From CAZVFX01 sp964626565 (lineage in GTDB: Bacteria > Myxococcota_A > UBA9042 > CAIXZC01): a stretch of 26,534 nucleotides of DNA. The DNA is taken from NCBI GenBank assembly GCA_964626565.1, contig CAZVFX010000098.1:1-26534 (forward strand). Reading direction: 5' to 3'. Made by a program: the position numbers and the translations under genes. Under the pieces are notes generated by a model that saw nothing but the letters and a program-made list of their open reading frames with translations, was not told where the DNA came from and ran no database searches. Position 1 is the stretch's first letter. Every line of letters starts with the position of its first letter. Shown here piece after piece: positions 16,324 through 24,433 of this stretch.

Positions 16324-17865
16324 ATGTCGCTGCCACTGCACCTGTGGAACATCAAGGAAGACATCTTAGGCTATGCCAAGGACTTCGGGCTGGATTTCTT
16401 TGACGTGGTCTTCGAGATGGTCAGCAACGAGAAACTCAACGAAATCGCCGCCTTTGGCGGTTTTCCCGTGCGCTATCGTCACTGGCGCTTCGGCATGGAC
16501 TTCGAGCGGCTGAGCAAGGGGCACATGTACGGGCTCCACAAGATCTACGAGATGGTGATCAACAACGACCCCTGTTACGCCTACCTGGTGGAAGGGTCCA
16601 GCCAGATTGACTACAAGTTGATCATGGCCCACGTCTACGCGCACAGCGATTTCTTCAAGAACAACATGTGGTTCGCCCACACCAATCGAAAGATGATGGA
16701 CGAGATGGCCAACCACGCCACTCGCATCCGCCGCTATATCGACAGATACGGCATCGACCGGGTGGAGAAGTTCATCGACGCCGGTTTGTCCATCGACAAT
16801 CTTATCGACTATCACTTCCCCGACCGCAGGCGACCTGACATCAGCACGGATGTAGGGGCGGGTGACCAACCGCCGGGTCATCGCTTCGGAATGAAGACAC
16901 CGGAGTATCTGGAGACTTATCTATATCCGGAAGAGTATGTTGAGTCTCAAAAGAAGAAACGGGCGAAGGAAGCCCGGCAGGTGAAGAAGAATCCGCCCTA
17001 TCCGGAAAAGGACGGGCTGTATTTCCTCATCGAGCACGCTCCCCTCGAGGAGTGGGAGCGGGACATCCTCTCCATGCTGAGGGAAGAGGCCCTCTACTTT
17101 GCCCCCCAGGGACAGACCAAGATCATGAACGAAGGGTGGGCCGCCTACTGGCACTCCCGGATCCTCACGGAAAAGGCGCTGGATTCCAGCGAAATCGTCG
17201 ACTTTGCGGACCACCACTCCATGACCGTCGCGGTCCACGGTAAGAATATCAATCCCTACAAGCTGGGGCTGGAGTTGTTCCGGGACATCGAAGAGCGTTG
17301 GAACAAGGGCAAATTCGGCAAGTCTTATGAAGAATGCGATGACGTAAAGCTCAAGAAGATGTGGAACCGCGGCCTGGGGCTTGGAAGGGACAAGATCTTC
17401 GAGGTGCGGAAAGTCTACAACGATGTCTCCTTCCTCGATGAGTTCCTCACTCCCGACTTCTGCATCGAGAACAAGCTGTTTACCTGGGTGATGAAGGAGA
17501 GCGCCCGGGGCCGTTCGTACGTCATCGACTCCCGGAAGTTCGCGGAGGTGAAGGAACAACTTCTCACCCAGATTACCAACTTCGGGCACCCCATCATCAG
17601 AGTGGTGGATTCCAACTTCGGCAATCGGGCCGAACTTTTGCTGCAGCACACCCACGAGGGCGACGATCTTGACGTCAGGTACGCCCAGGACGTGCTCAGG
17701 AACCTCGCCACAGTCTGGCGTCGCCCGGTTCACGTGGCCACCTTGTTCGAAGGGGAACAGCAGTTGTGGACCAACGACGGCAAGGAATTTACCACTCGCA
17801 AGTACTCCTTGGCTGAGGAGGAAGAAAAGGCCTCACGTACGGAAGCGGAAACGGAGGAGAAATGA
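16324..17865 (+). CDS. spoVR: SpoVR family protein
   Basis: The 513-residue protein matches SpoVR/YcgB throughout and is of normal length. Diagnostic segments are the N-terminal W-N-I-K-E-D-I-L-G-Y-A-K-D-F-G-L-D-F, the A-H-V-Y-A-H-S-D-F-F-K-N-N block and N-E-G-W-A-A-Y-W-H-S. It begins two bases after yeaH. The family was named for a Bacillus gene needed for the spore cortex but is widespread in non-sporulating bacteria with PrkA and YeaH. The C-terminal tail is highly charged (E-E-E-E-K-A). Its stop overlaps the start of a lipoprotein gene as ATGA, which is not part of the standard module. Confidence 0.95.
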   Translation: MSLPLHLWNIKEDILGYAKDFGLDFFDVVFEMVSNEKLNEIAAFGGFPVRYRHWRFGMDFERLSKGHMYGLHKIYEMVINNDPCYAYLVEGSSQIDYKLIMAHVYAHSDFFKNNMWFAHTNRKMMDEMANHATRIRRYIDRYGIDRVEKFIDAGLSIDNLIDYHFPDRRRPDISTDVGAGDQPPGHRFGMKTPEYLETYLYPEEYVESQKKKRAKEARQVKKNPPYPEKDGLYFLIEHAPLEEWERDILSMLREEALYFAPQGQTKIMNEGWAAYWHSRILTEKALDSSEIVDFADHHSMTVAVHGKNINPYKLGLELFRDIEERWNKGKFGKSYEECDDVKLKKMWNRGLGLGRDKIFEVRKVYNDVSFLDEFLTPDFCIENKLFTWVMKESARGRSYVIDSRKFAEVKEQLLTQITNFGHPIIRVVDSNFGNRAELLLQHTHEGDDLDVRYAQDVLRNLATVWRRPVHVATLFEGEQQLWTNDGKEFTTRKYSLAEEEEKASRTEAETEEK

Positions 17866-18644
17866 AGTCCTTACGCAACACTTTTCCAGCTCTCGGGTGG
17901 GCCCTTGCGGCCGCCCTGGTTGCTGCCTGCGGCTCTTCCGGGTTTCAGGCGCCAAAGGGGATGACCGCGCTGGGTTCACTCGATAACAGCAAGAAGCTCA
18001 CCGAACGCTTTTTCCCCGGTTTTACCGGCAGTTTTTACGCCGAACCCGCGGGCAAGGAAGGAGGGCCCGTGTTCGGCATCGTCAGAAGTGTCAAGGAACC
18101 GGGTAAAGTGTTCCTGGCCGGCGCGGGTAAGGAAAGAAGCTGGTCCAAAGACATCCCGCTCGAGCGGGAAGGTGTCCGGATTGCGGAAGTCGAACCGGTG
18201 CACTTCTTCATCGGCGACGTCCAACAGGATGGGCTGGCCGACCTGTTCCTCGTGCTGGATATCAAGTCGACGGATGACAAGAGCGGCAAAGAGCAGGAGC
18301 GTCGCGCCGTGTATCTGTTCGAGTTGGCTAAACAGCTCAAACTCACCTGGTATCAGACATTGCGCTACGAAGGAACTTTCAAGGGCGGCAAGTCAGCGGG
18401 CTTCCTGCGCTACAACGCCGAACCCTCCTTCAAAGTGGACGATGCCGGCCGACTGACCGAAATCCTGATCAGTCATGCCAGGACCTCCCTTTCCTGCGAG
18501 GGAGCAAAGGACTCCGAAAAACAGGCCTGCGCCAGAGACCGCAACAACGACGAGTTTCGCCTGGTCTGGGACGACGATCTCAGAACCTACCGCCCCGCCG
18601 AAGAGAAAGACGCCACTTTGCAGATACCGGATGTGTCGTTGTAA
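17862..18644 (+). CDS. Lipoprotein of unknown function coupled to spoVR
   Basis: The 260-residue product has a lipoprotein signal with lipobox L-V-A-A-C (Cys23), followed by G-S-S-G. I do not recognise a family. The segment G-D-V-Q-Q-D-G-L-A-D-L-F-L-V resembles the calcium-binding loop of FG-GAP/VCBS repeats, and the neighbouring beta-rich stretches would suit a propeller-like or beta-sandwich fold; this is weak. There are two cysteines near the C-terminus. Its ATG overlaps the spoVR stop by four bases, so it is almost certainly translated from the same messenger as prkA, yeaH and spoVR. That suggests an envelope component tied to this stress module in this lineage. Confidence 0.8.
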   Translation: MKSLRNTFPALGWALAAALVAACGSSGFQAPKGMTALGSLDNSKKLTERFFPGFTGSFYAEPAGKEGGPVFGIVRSVKEPGKVFLAGAGKERSWSKDIPLEREGVRIAEVEPVHFFIGDVQQDGLADLFLVLDIKSTDDKSGKEQERRAVYLFELAKQLKLTWYQTLRYEGTFKGGKSAGFLRYNAEPSFKVDDAGRLTEILISHARTSLSCEGAKDSEKQACARDRNNDEFRLVWDDDLRTYRPAEEKDATLQIPDVSL

Positions 18645-18651
18645 AGACAAT

Positions 18652-18762
18652 GTTCAATAATCAATTGTCAATTTTCAATTATTAACCGTCAAACTGAGAC
18701 AGGACTCGGTGCAGCTTTCAAGTTGCCCGCAATTGAACATTGAAAATTGATAATTGATAATT
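18652..18762. repeat. AT-rich imperfect inverted repeat
   Basis: The arm at about 18652-18684 (with TCAATTTTCAATTATT) is matched in reverse by 18731-18762 (with ATTGAAAATTGATAATT). The core CAATTTTCAAT is perfect. The 46-base middle is of normal composition. The AT-rich arms contrast strongly with the GC-rich surroundings. It lies between the spoVR lipoprotein gene and the next secreted protein. It might end transcription, or be a small non-autonomous mobile sequence; similar ATTGA-rich repeats are scattered in many bacterial genomes. Confidence 0.75.
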
Positions 18763-18813
18763 GCCGTTCCCCTGTGCTATTGAACGGATGTACCAAACTC
18801 GGGTGACAACACT

Positions 18814-19859
18814 ATGAAACGATACGTGCTGTTTTCGATTCTGTTCCTTTTTGCCTTTGGCTCTGTCATGCCGGCTGCGGCGCTGCCGCCCAAGAAGAAG
18901 AAGTCGAAGAAGAAGAAGAAGGACGAAAAAGATCCGGACTGGATTGAATTTGCGTTGCTCAGGGACGGCAAGCCGGGAGGCCGGTTTGGTTTCAAGACCG
19001 TGGTGAGCGGCTCGGGCAAAATATATACTTCGTCCAAGCTCAACGCCAAGACGAGAAAAGGGGAGCTGCTCATTCGTACCTCGGTGGAGCGGCATCCTTC
19101 GGGCAAGGTGGAAAAGTACAAGAAGTGGATCGGCAAAGCCGCGCACGCGCCCAAACTCATCGCCTGGTGGTTGGACGGCAAATTCAGGGTCGTCTCCAAG
19201 GTGAAGAAGAAGCGATTCAAGAGGGACGTGAGCCCTGACGAAGGATTCATGATTCTCGACCGCAGCGGCTTCCACCTTTATGCCGACATTGTGGGGCTGT
19301 GGAAGAAATCCGGCGCCGGAGAATATCCCTGCGTTGTCATGCACAAGGGGGAGAAGGGCACAGTCACCCTCGCCGACGGCGGCAGCGCGATTTTGAAAAA
19401 CAAGAAGGCGGAAGAGATAAAGGCCCGTGTAGTCGCCCTTACCGCCCCCGGCTTCAAGCTCTCCGTGTTTGTGGGCGAGAAGCCGAAGTACCTCGGCTTC
19501 AACTCCAAGAAACTGCTGGTGCTCCGCGAGGGCTACTCCCTCGTCTCCGTAGACGAGAACGACAAGGCGGTAGCCGCCGAAGAGCCGCCCCCGGCCGAGG
19601 AGAAACCGGCCGAGGAGAAACCGGCCGAAGAGAAACCGGCCGAAGAGAAACCGGCCGAAGAGAAACCGGNNNNNNNNNNNNNNNNNNNNNNNNNNNNNNN
19701 NNNNNNNNNNNNNNNNNNNNNNNNNNNNNNNNNNNNNNNNNNNNNNNNNNNNNNNNNNNNNNNNNNNNNGAAGAGAAACCGGCCGAAGAGAAACCGGCCG
19801 AAGAGAAACCGGCCGAAGAGAAACCGGCCGAAGAGAAACGTCCGCCCTTGCCGGACTAG
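18814..19859 (+). CDS. Secreted lysine-rich protein with A-E-E-K-P repeats (interrupted by assembly gap)
   Basis: A signal peptide (about 1-23, ending A-A-A-L) is followed by a lysine run (residues 26-37) and a globular part of about 220 residues with no family I recognise. This part is beta-rich with many lysines and one cysteine. From 19594 the frame enters a 15-bp repeat encoding A-E-E-K-P. The repeat runs into 100 Ns and resumes after them. The coherent reading after the gap is the frame that continues E-E-K-P-A and ends R-P-P-L-P-D with TAG at 19857-19859. That frame is one base off the upstream frame if the gap is taken as 100 bases, so the true gap length must differ. A weak GGGTGA lies seven bases before the ATG. 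The acidic/basic/proline repeat could be a periplasm- or wall-spanning linker. Confidence 0.75.
19594..19838 (+). repeat. 15-bp coding tandem repeat (A-E-E-K-P), with gap inside
   Basis: Units of the form GCCGAAGAGAAACCG, with two early GAG variants, number about five before the gap and about five after it. The near identity of the units explains why the assembler failed here. The total copy number is unknown and may vary between cells. Confidence 0.95.
19670..19769. other. Assembly gap of 100 Ns
   Basis: Exactly 100 Ns, a conventional placeholder length, lie inside the tandem repeat. The real length is unknown. Frame logic shows it is not 100 plus a multiple of three. Confidence 0.99.
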
Positions 19860-19883
19860 GGAAGCCCCACAGGAACAGTGCGA

Positions 19884-19924
19884 ACAGGCCTTCAGCCTGT
19901 GGTGATGACAGGCATTCAGCCTGT
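19884..19924. repeat. Two tandem small hairpins
   Basis: ACAGGC and GCCTGT flank a five-base loop at 19884-19900 and again at 19908-19924. The loops differ by one base. They sit 25 bases after the stop of the repeat protein gene. There is no T-run, so an intrinsic terminator is unlikely. I recall this hairpin sequence as a scattered element in other genomes, but only these two copies are visible. Confidence 0.7.
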
Positions 19925-19942
19925 CCAATTCCGGCGAGCCGG

Positions 19943-19971
19943 TTGCCCCAGCAGCCCGCCGCTGCTATCAT
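19943..19971 (+). promoter_or_regulatory. Candidate sigma-70 promoter of the Cys-rich propeller lipoprotein
   Basis: TTGCCC (19943-19948) and TATCAT (19966-19971) are 17 bases apart. The -10 box is preceded by TGC, giving an extended -10. The start would fall near 19978, about 25 bases before the ATG, which has GGAGG six bases upstream. Confidence 0.5.
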
Positions 19972-20002
19972 GTGTCCAGCATTGCACTAACGGAGGACCC
20001 GC

Positions 20003-22348
20003 ATGCGCGTCCACGTATTCCTCATCATCGCGGCGTTGTGCGCCGTAATTCTCGCCGCTTGCTCCCAGGGCAAGCGGGTAGAAGAAGAATGCACCCCCGT
20101 GTGCGACAGGAACTGCGGCAGCGACGGTTGCGGCGGGTCGTGCGGCGAGTGCGACGACGGCCTGGAGTGCACCGACGACACATGCGGCCCGGAGGGTTGC
20201 TATGTGTCTATCCAGCCCTTCTTCTGCCTGATTTCTGAAGCATGTGTGCCTTCCGGGACCGTGCACCCTGCCGACCAGTGCGCCAGTTGCCAGCCCAATT
20301 ACACCCAGGAAGGTTGGACCGCGGTGGAGGACGGTAGCGAATGTGGTGCGGGGAAGATCTGCTACCAGGGCCAGTGCTGTATGGCTGCCCAACACTGTGC
20401 GGGCAAAAACTGCGGCGACGACGGTTGCGGCGGGTCGTGTGGCGAGTGCGGAGAATTCCAGGTGTGTGAGGAAGGAAAGTGCAAGGGCGACTGCGACGAG
20501 TGCAAAGAAGGCCAGATCATGTGCGCCGACGACACCAAGTATCATGTGTGTCAGAAGAACACTGACGGGTGCTGGGTCTTCGGCACCCAGTACATGTGCA
20601 GCGAACAAAACGAGTTTTGTATCTGCCAGTTTGACAGTGAAGACGGAATCTGCATTCCCGAAGGCGAACCGTGCGGCTGCCTTCCACAGTGTGAGGGCAA
20701 GACGTGCGGCGGTGACGGCTGTGGCGGCTCCTGCGGCGTATGCGAAGGGGTGAACGTGGTGTGCGAGGAGGGCGACTGCACCTGCGCCGGAGATATGTGC
20801 GGCGACGGCTGTTGCGGCGCCAATCAGGTGTGCACCGACCAGCTCGAATGCTGTACTCCGGCTTGCGAAGAAAATGACTGTGGGGAAGACGGTTGCGGCA
20901 GCGTGTGCGGGATGTGCGAAGGTAACAACGTCATCTGTCACGAGGGGAAATGTGCCTGCACCGGCTTCTGGTGCGGTGACAACTGCTGCAAGTCGGAGCA
21001 GATCTGCACCGGCGACAGTGTGTGCTGCACCACCGAGTGCGGTGGCAAAGACTGTGGCGATAACGGCTGCGGCGGTGTGTGTGGCGTCTGTGGCCCGGGC
21101 CAGCTTTGCCTCAACGGCATCTGCCCGCCGCCGGGAAAAGACTGCGACGACGGCAACGATGTTGACTGGGACGGTTGCACCAGCGAGGAGATCACCGAGT
21201 TCATGGTGAATACCACCGTGGCCGAATGGCAGGGAAGCCCTCGCCTTGAAGGGTTCGGTGACGGCCGTTACGTGGTGCTCTGGGAGAGCGACAAGCAGGA
21301 CGGCCATCTCGCCGGTACGTTTGCCCAGCGTTACAAAGGTGACGGCACGGCTGACGGCGGCGAATTCATGGTCAACACCACCACCGAAGACGATCAGCAC
21401 AACCACAACGCGTCCACCTTCCCTTCCGGCGCCTGGGTGGCGGTGTGGGACTCATTCTTCCAGGACGGCAACGGCGACGGGGTCTTCAGCCAGCTATACA
21501 ACTCCGACGGCTCCAAAAACGGCACCGAATTTCAGATCAACACCCACACCCTGAGTAACCAGGAAACCCCCGCAGTCGCGGTCCTCGCCGACTCCCGTTT
21601 TGTCGTCGTGTGGGGAGGAGTTGGGGAAGAAGATTGGGGAGGGGTATACGGAAGGGTGTTTGATGAGGATGGAGAGGAGGATGTTGAGGAGTTTCTAATC
21701 AACGGATACACCACCGGAGACCAGAAGGAACCGGTGGTCGCGGCCCTTGCTGGCGGCGGTTTCGCAGTGGCTTGGGTGAGCGCTTACCAGGACGGCAGTG
21801 AAATGGGGGTGTACGGCCGTGTTTTCGGGGCTGACGGCGCGCCGGCGACTGACGAATTCCAAGTGAACGAGTTCACCCTGGGGGACCAGAACTATCCCGA
21901 CATTGCTGCTGCTGGGGATGGATTTGTGGTGGTATGGCAGAGCGAGGGCCAGGACAACGACGGCTTCGGCATCATCGCGCAGCGTTTTGGCCCGGACGGC
22001 ACCAAGTTGGGCGGAGAGTCTCCGGCCAATGCCTGGACCGTCGACCACCAGCGCTATCCGTCCGTTTCCTCCTTCGCCGACGGCCGCTACGTCATCGCCT
22101 GGGAATCCAAGGAGCAGGACGGCTCCGGCGGGGGGATTTTCGTAAGGCTTTTTGAGGCCGACGGCAACGCCCCCAATGCCGAGTTCCAGGTGAACACGTT
22201 CACCGGCTCGAATCAGCAGACTCCCGGGGTCGCGGTACTAACCGACTCCACCTTCGCCGTTGCCTGGCGAAGCTGGGAGCAGGGGGGGGCTGGATACGAC
22301 ATTTTTGCCGCCCGCTTTGCCGTTGACGGCAGCATGCTGTACCATTAA
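20003..22348 (+). CDS. Cys-rich lipoprotein with seven C-terminal propeller-like repeats
   Basis: The 781-residue product has a lipoprotein signal ending I-L-A-A-C (Cys20). Residues to about 390 are cysteine-rich and include five copies of the CGxDGCGxxCGxC motif, plus two knottin-like C-G-D-x-C-C modules. A short link with D-D-G-N-D-V-D-W-D-G-C, familiar from myxobacterial surface proteins, leads into the C-terminal half. There, seven repeats of about 53 residues run to the end. Each begins near E-F-x-V-N-T, contains a V-V-W-x-S-x-x-Q-D-G core and ends A-Q-R-F-x-x-D-G. Seven repeats suggest a closed seven-bladed beta-propeller, perhaps sugar- or protein-binding. It is presumably on the outer membrane surface. 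No enzyme motif is seen. Confidence 0.88.
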   Translation: MRVHVFLIIAALCAVILAACSQGKRVEEECTPVCDRNCGSDGCGGSCGECDDGLECTDDTCGPEGCYVSIQPFFCLISEACVPSGTVHPADQCASCQPNYTQEGWTAVEDGSECGAGKICYQGQCCMAAQHCAGKNCGDDGCGGSCGECGEFQVCEEGKCKGDCDECKEGQIMCADDTKYHVCQKNTDGCWVFGTQYMCSEQNEFCICQFDSEDGICIPEGEPCGCLPQCEGKTCGGDGCGGSCGVCEGVNVVCEEGDCTCAGDMCGDGCCGANQVCTDQLECCTPACEENDCGEDGCGSVCGMCEGNNVICHEGKCACTGFWCGDNCCKSEQICTGDSVCCTTECGGKDCGDNGCGGVCGVCGPGQLCLNGICPPPGKDCDDGNDVDWDGCTSEEITEFMVNTTVAEWQGSPRLEGFGDGRYVVLWESDKQDGHLAGTFAQRYKGDGTADGGEFMVNTTTEDDQHNHNASTFPSGAWVAVWDSFFQDGNGDGVFSQLYNSDGSKNGTEFQINTHTLSNQETPAVAVLADSRFVVVWGGVGEEDWGGVYGRVFDEDGEEDVEEFLINGYTTGDQKEPVVAALAGGGFAVAWVSAYQDGSEMGVYGRVFGADGAPATDEFQVNEFTLGDQNYPDIAAAGDGFVVVWQSEGQDNDGFGIIAQRFGPDGTKLGGESPANAWTVDHQRYPSVSSFADGRYVIAWESKEQDGSGGGIFVRLFEADGNAPNAEFQVNTFTGSNQQTPGVAVLTDSTFAVAWRSWEQGGAGYDIFAARFAVDGSMLYH

Positions 22349-22419
22349 CGTCAGCACCCTAAGCGTCAGCGCCGGGCCTACGCCGCACCGGCAATGCTGA
22401 TGGCCTGAGAGGTCTTGCT

Positions 22420-23784
22420 ATGAAGCACACCTTCTGCATAATCCTACTTCTCTCCCTCGCCGCCTGCAGCGGCGACACCGAGAAGGAAGACCCGCCCACC
22501 CCTGAAGTCGTGGCCGAACTGCCGGCCCCCATCGACACGGTCGAGGTCCCGGCGCCAGTGGACCTGGCGCCCAAACCAGACCTGCCCCCCAGCCCGGCCT
22601 GTGACGAGTGGAAAGGGGAGTGGTGGAAATGTAGGCCCGATGCGCCGGAGGGCTGCTCGCTTATGGACCCGAACTGGTGTGCGGTGGTTTCGGACTGCAT
22701 CTGCACCGCGGATTCGGGATGCTTCGCCGGTAACGTCGACTTCCATGATCTGTGCGTCAACCACGGGTACCAGTGCGCTGACTTGTGTACCGTGAAGGGC
22801 GGGCCGGAATGCTGGTTCGATTGCGTCGACAGCCAGTGCGTTCAAACCTGCCCAGAACCGGATATCTTCACACCTCCGGAGCCTGACCTGGAGGTGGTGG
22901 ATGCCGATACTCTCGACATCATCGAGCCCGAGGACGTGCCCATTGACGTGCCGGAGCCCGAGGTCGATGTTGAACTGCTTCCCGACATCGTGGACACCGG
23001 GCCGGACGTGTGCACTCCCAACTGTGCGGGCAAGACCTGTGGGGATGATGGTTGTGGTGGCTTGTGCGGCTATTGCGACCCCGATTGCGAAGGGTGTGCG
23101 GGAGGGGTTTGCGTGGGATGCCCGGTGGAATACGTGGAGATCGAGCCGTCGTGCGTTCACATTCCGTACATGGTGCAGGCGGGAGATGCCTGGCCCATCG
23201 CGGTGTTCGTCGAAACCACCTCGTGTGCGGAATTTGACCATGTTGACATGGATCTCCAGGGCAGCAACTTGAAGATCAAGATTATGGGGCTGAAGAACGA
23301 CTGGGCCTGTCCGCCGTGCATCTTCAACTATGTCGGTATGCTCTGGATGGAGGACCTCATTCCCGGCGGGTACACCGTGCAGGTAGGCAGCGCGCCCGCC
23401 CAGTATATGGTGGCCTCGGGCGGGGACATTCCCGCGCCCAACTGCACCGGAGTCTGTGCGCCGTCCTTGGGTGACGGATGGACGCTGACCAGGATCTCGG
23501 GGGATGGCAACCTGAGCCTCGGTTGCGGCGACTACCAGAACCTCTCTTCGTCCGCGACCTTTGTGGGAGATTGCAACGACCACACCCTCGTCTGCGACGA
23601 GTGGACCGGACCTACCAAAATGTCCCATTGCACCGCATCCAGCCTGTTTTTTGACGTCGACGCCCCTCCATTCTACGGCACCACCGCCACCCGCTGCACC
23701 GGGCCCTGGTCACTCTCGGAAGAGATGATCATCGGCACCTTGATCATGGATATGTCCACGGAAATGTTCATTATAGAGCGTTAG
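22420..23784 (+). CDS. Cys-rich lipoprotein with acidic linker
   Basis: The 454-residue product has a lipoprotein signal ending L-A-A-C (Cys16). Next comes a proline/acid-rich stretch, a Cys/Trp module (about 60-150), and a long linker of Asp, Glu, Pro and Val (about 150-200). One CGDDGCGGLCGYC motif, shared with the upstream lipoprotein, sits at about 205-220. The C-terminal 220 residues have paired cysteines and beta-strand patterns but match no family I know. It lies 71 bases after the upstream lipoprotein gene, with AGAGG before the ATG, so the two may be co-transcribed. The TAG stop (23782-23784) is the first three bases of a hexamer-type repeat array. Confidence 0.85.
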   Translation: MKHTFCIILLLSLAACSGDTEKEDPPTPEVVAELPAPIDTVEVPAPVDLAPKPDLPPSPACDEWKGEWWKCRPDAPEGCSLMDPNWCAVVSDCICTADSGCFAGNVDFHDLCVNHGYQCADLCTVKGGPECWFDCVDSQCVQTCPEPDIFTPPEPDLEVVDADTLDIIEPEDVPIDVPEPEVDVELLPDIVDTGPDVCTPNCAGKTCGDDGCGGLCGYCDPDCEGCAGGVCVGCPVEYVEIEPSCVHIPYMVQAGDAWPIAVFVETTSCAEFDHVDMDLQGSNLKIKIMGLKNDWACPPCIFNYVGMLWMEDLIPGGYTVQVGSAPAQYMVASGGDIPAPNCTGVCAPSLGDGWTLTRISGDGNLSLGCGDYQNLSSSATFVGDCNDHTLVCDEWTGPTKMSHCTASSLFFDVDAPPFYGTTATRCTGPWSLSEEMIIGTLIMDMSTEMFIIER

Positions 23785-23903
23785 CCCTCGCCGATCCTAT
23801 CCCCTAGCCTTTGCCGTTCCCTTCGCCGATCCTATCCTATCCCCTCTTCCTTGCCCGAGCCTTTGCCGTTGACGTCGCCGCCCCCGTCGCCGATACTATC
23901 CCC
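23782..23903. repeat. Hexamer-type repeat array, forward copy 5' of the four-helix-bundle gene
   Basis: The array is made of GCCGTC/GCCGTT/GCCGAT hexamers mixed with TCCTATCCCC segments; GCCGAT plus CTATCCCC recurs three times. It starts exactly at the TAG stop of the upstream gene (TAGCCCTCGCCG), and TAGCC recurs inside. GCCGTTGACGTCGCCG at 23865-23880 is repeated in exact inverse orientation at 24372-24387. Confidence 0.85.
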
Positions 23904-23927
23904 AACCCCCATTGCGGAGGTTCACCC

Positions 23928-24284
23928 ATGTCTCACCAACCAACCAAGCTTCACCACGAAAACCTCGATTCCTATCAAGCCGCCATCGAATTTCTCGCCC
24001 TCTCCGCCGGCCTCATCGAGGAGGTTCCACGAGGTTATGGTTCACTCAGTGACCAGCTCAAGAGGGCCTCCCTCTCGATTCCACTGAATATCGCTGAGGG
24101 CTACGGGAAGCGAACAGACAAGGACCGGGCGAGATTCTACGACATTGCCCGCGGCTCTGCCCATGAGTGCGGGGCGATTCTGGACGCCCTCAATGTCCTG
24201 AATCTGGTGGAGGAAGACGAAATAGAGAGAGGGAAAGGGTTGGTTTATCGAGTGGTATCGATGCTGGTGAAGATGAGTGGGTAG
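23928..24284 (+). CDS. Four-helix-bundle protein (23S rRNA intervening-sequence family)
   Basis: The 118-residue protein matches the family first found in 23S rRNA intervening sequences. It has the core Q-L-K-R-A-S-L-S-I-P-L-N-I-A-E-G-Y-G (about 44-61) and then R-F-Y-D-I-A-R-G-S-A-H-E-C. Length is normal. GGAGG lies seven bases before the ATG. These proteins form four-helix bundles, often as pentamers; the distantly related Avd protein serves diversity-generating retroelements. The function of free-standing members is unknown. This copy is not inside an rRNA gene and no reverse transcriptase is near. It lies between inverted copies of a GC-rich hexamer array, which suggests it may move or be maintained with those repeats. 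Confidence 0.92.
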   Translation: MSHQPTKLHHENLDSYQAAIEFLALSAGLIEEVPRGYGSLSDQLKRASLSIPLNIAEGYGKRTDKDRARFYDIARGSAHECGAILDALNVLNLVEEDEIERGKGLVYRVVSMLVKMSG

Positions 24285-24332
24285 GGTCGCCGGCTGCGAC
24301 TGGGAAAGGCAGGAGTCAAGGGATCGGCTACG

Positions 24333-24411
24333 GCGAAGAAGCGGGTCAGAGTCGAAGGACGGCGACGGCGACGGCGACGTCAACGGCTACGGCTACGGGA
24401 AGGACGAGTCA
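24333..24411. repeat. Hexamer-type repeat array, inverted copy 3' of the four-helix-bundle gene
   Basis: Read on the plus strand the hexamers are GGCGAC and GGCTAC, the reverse complement of the arrays at 23782, 25412 and 26281. CGGCGACGTCAACGGC at 24372-24387 is the exact inverse of 23865-23880. The array lies in the 149-base gap before the oxidoreductase gene. The frame of that gene happens to be open through it. Confidence 0.85.
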
Positions 24412-24433
24412 GAGGCAAGGACGAGAGGAGAAC

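Noticed and set aside
18814..19905. Reading the lysine-rich gene through the gap to 19905
   Set aside because: After the gap this frame gives K-R-N-R-P, not the established A-E-E-K-P; the frame ending at 19859 continues the repeat.
19916..21406. Minus-strand open frame of 496 codons
   Set aside because: It is antisense to the Cys-rich half of the propeller lipoprotein, where Cys and Gly codons read backwards as Ala and Thr.
23928..24284. Diversity-generating retroelement accessory gene (Avd)
   Set aside because: The fold is related, but there is no reverse transcriptase and no template/variable repeat pair in the window.
24167..24433. N-terminal extension of the oxidoreductase
   Set aside because: The frame is open by chance through a hexamer array and over the end of the four-helix-bundle gene; the Rossmann motif starts properly after the ATG at 24434, which has GAGGAG upstream.
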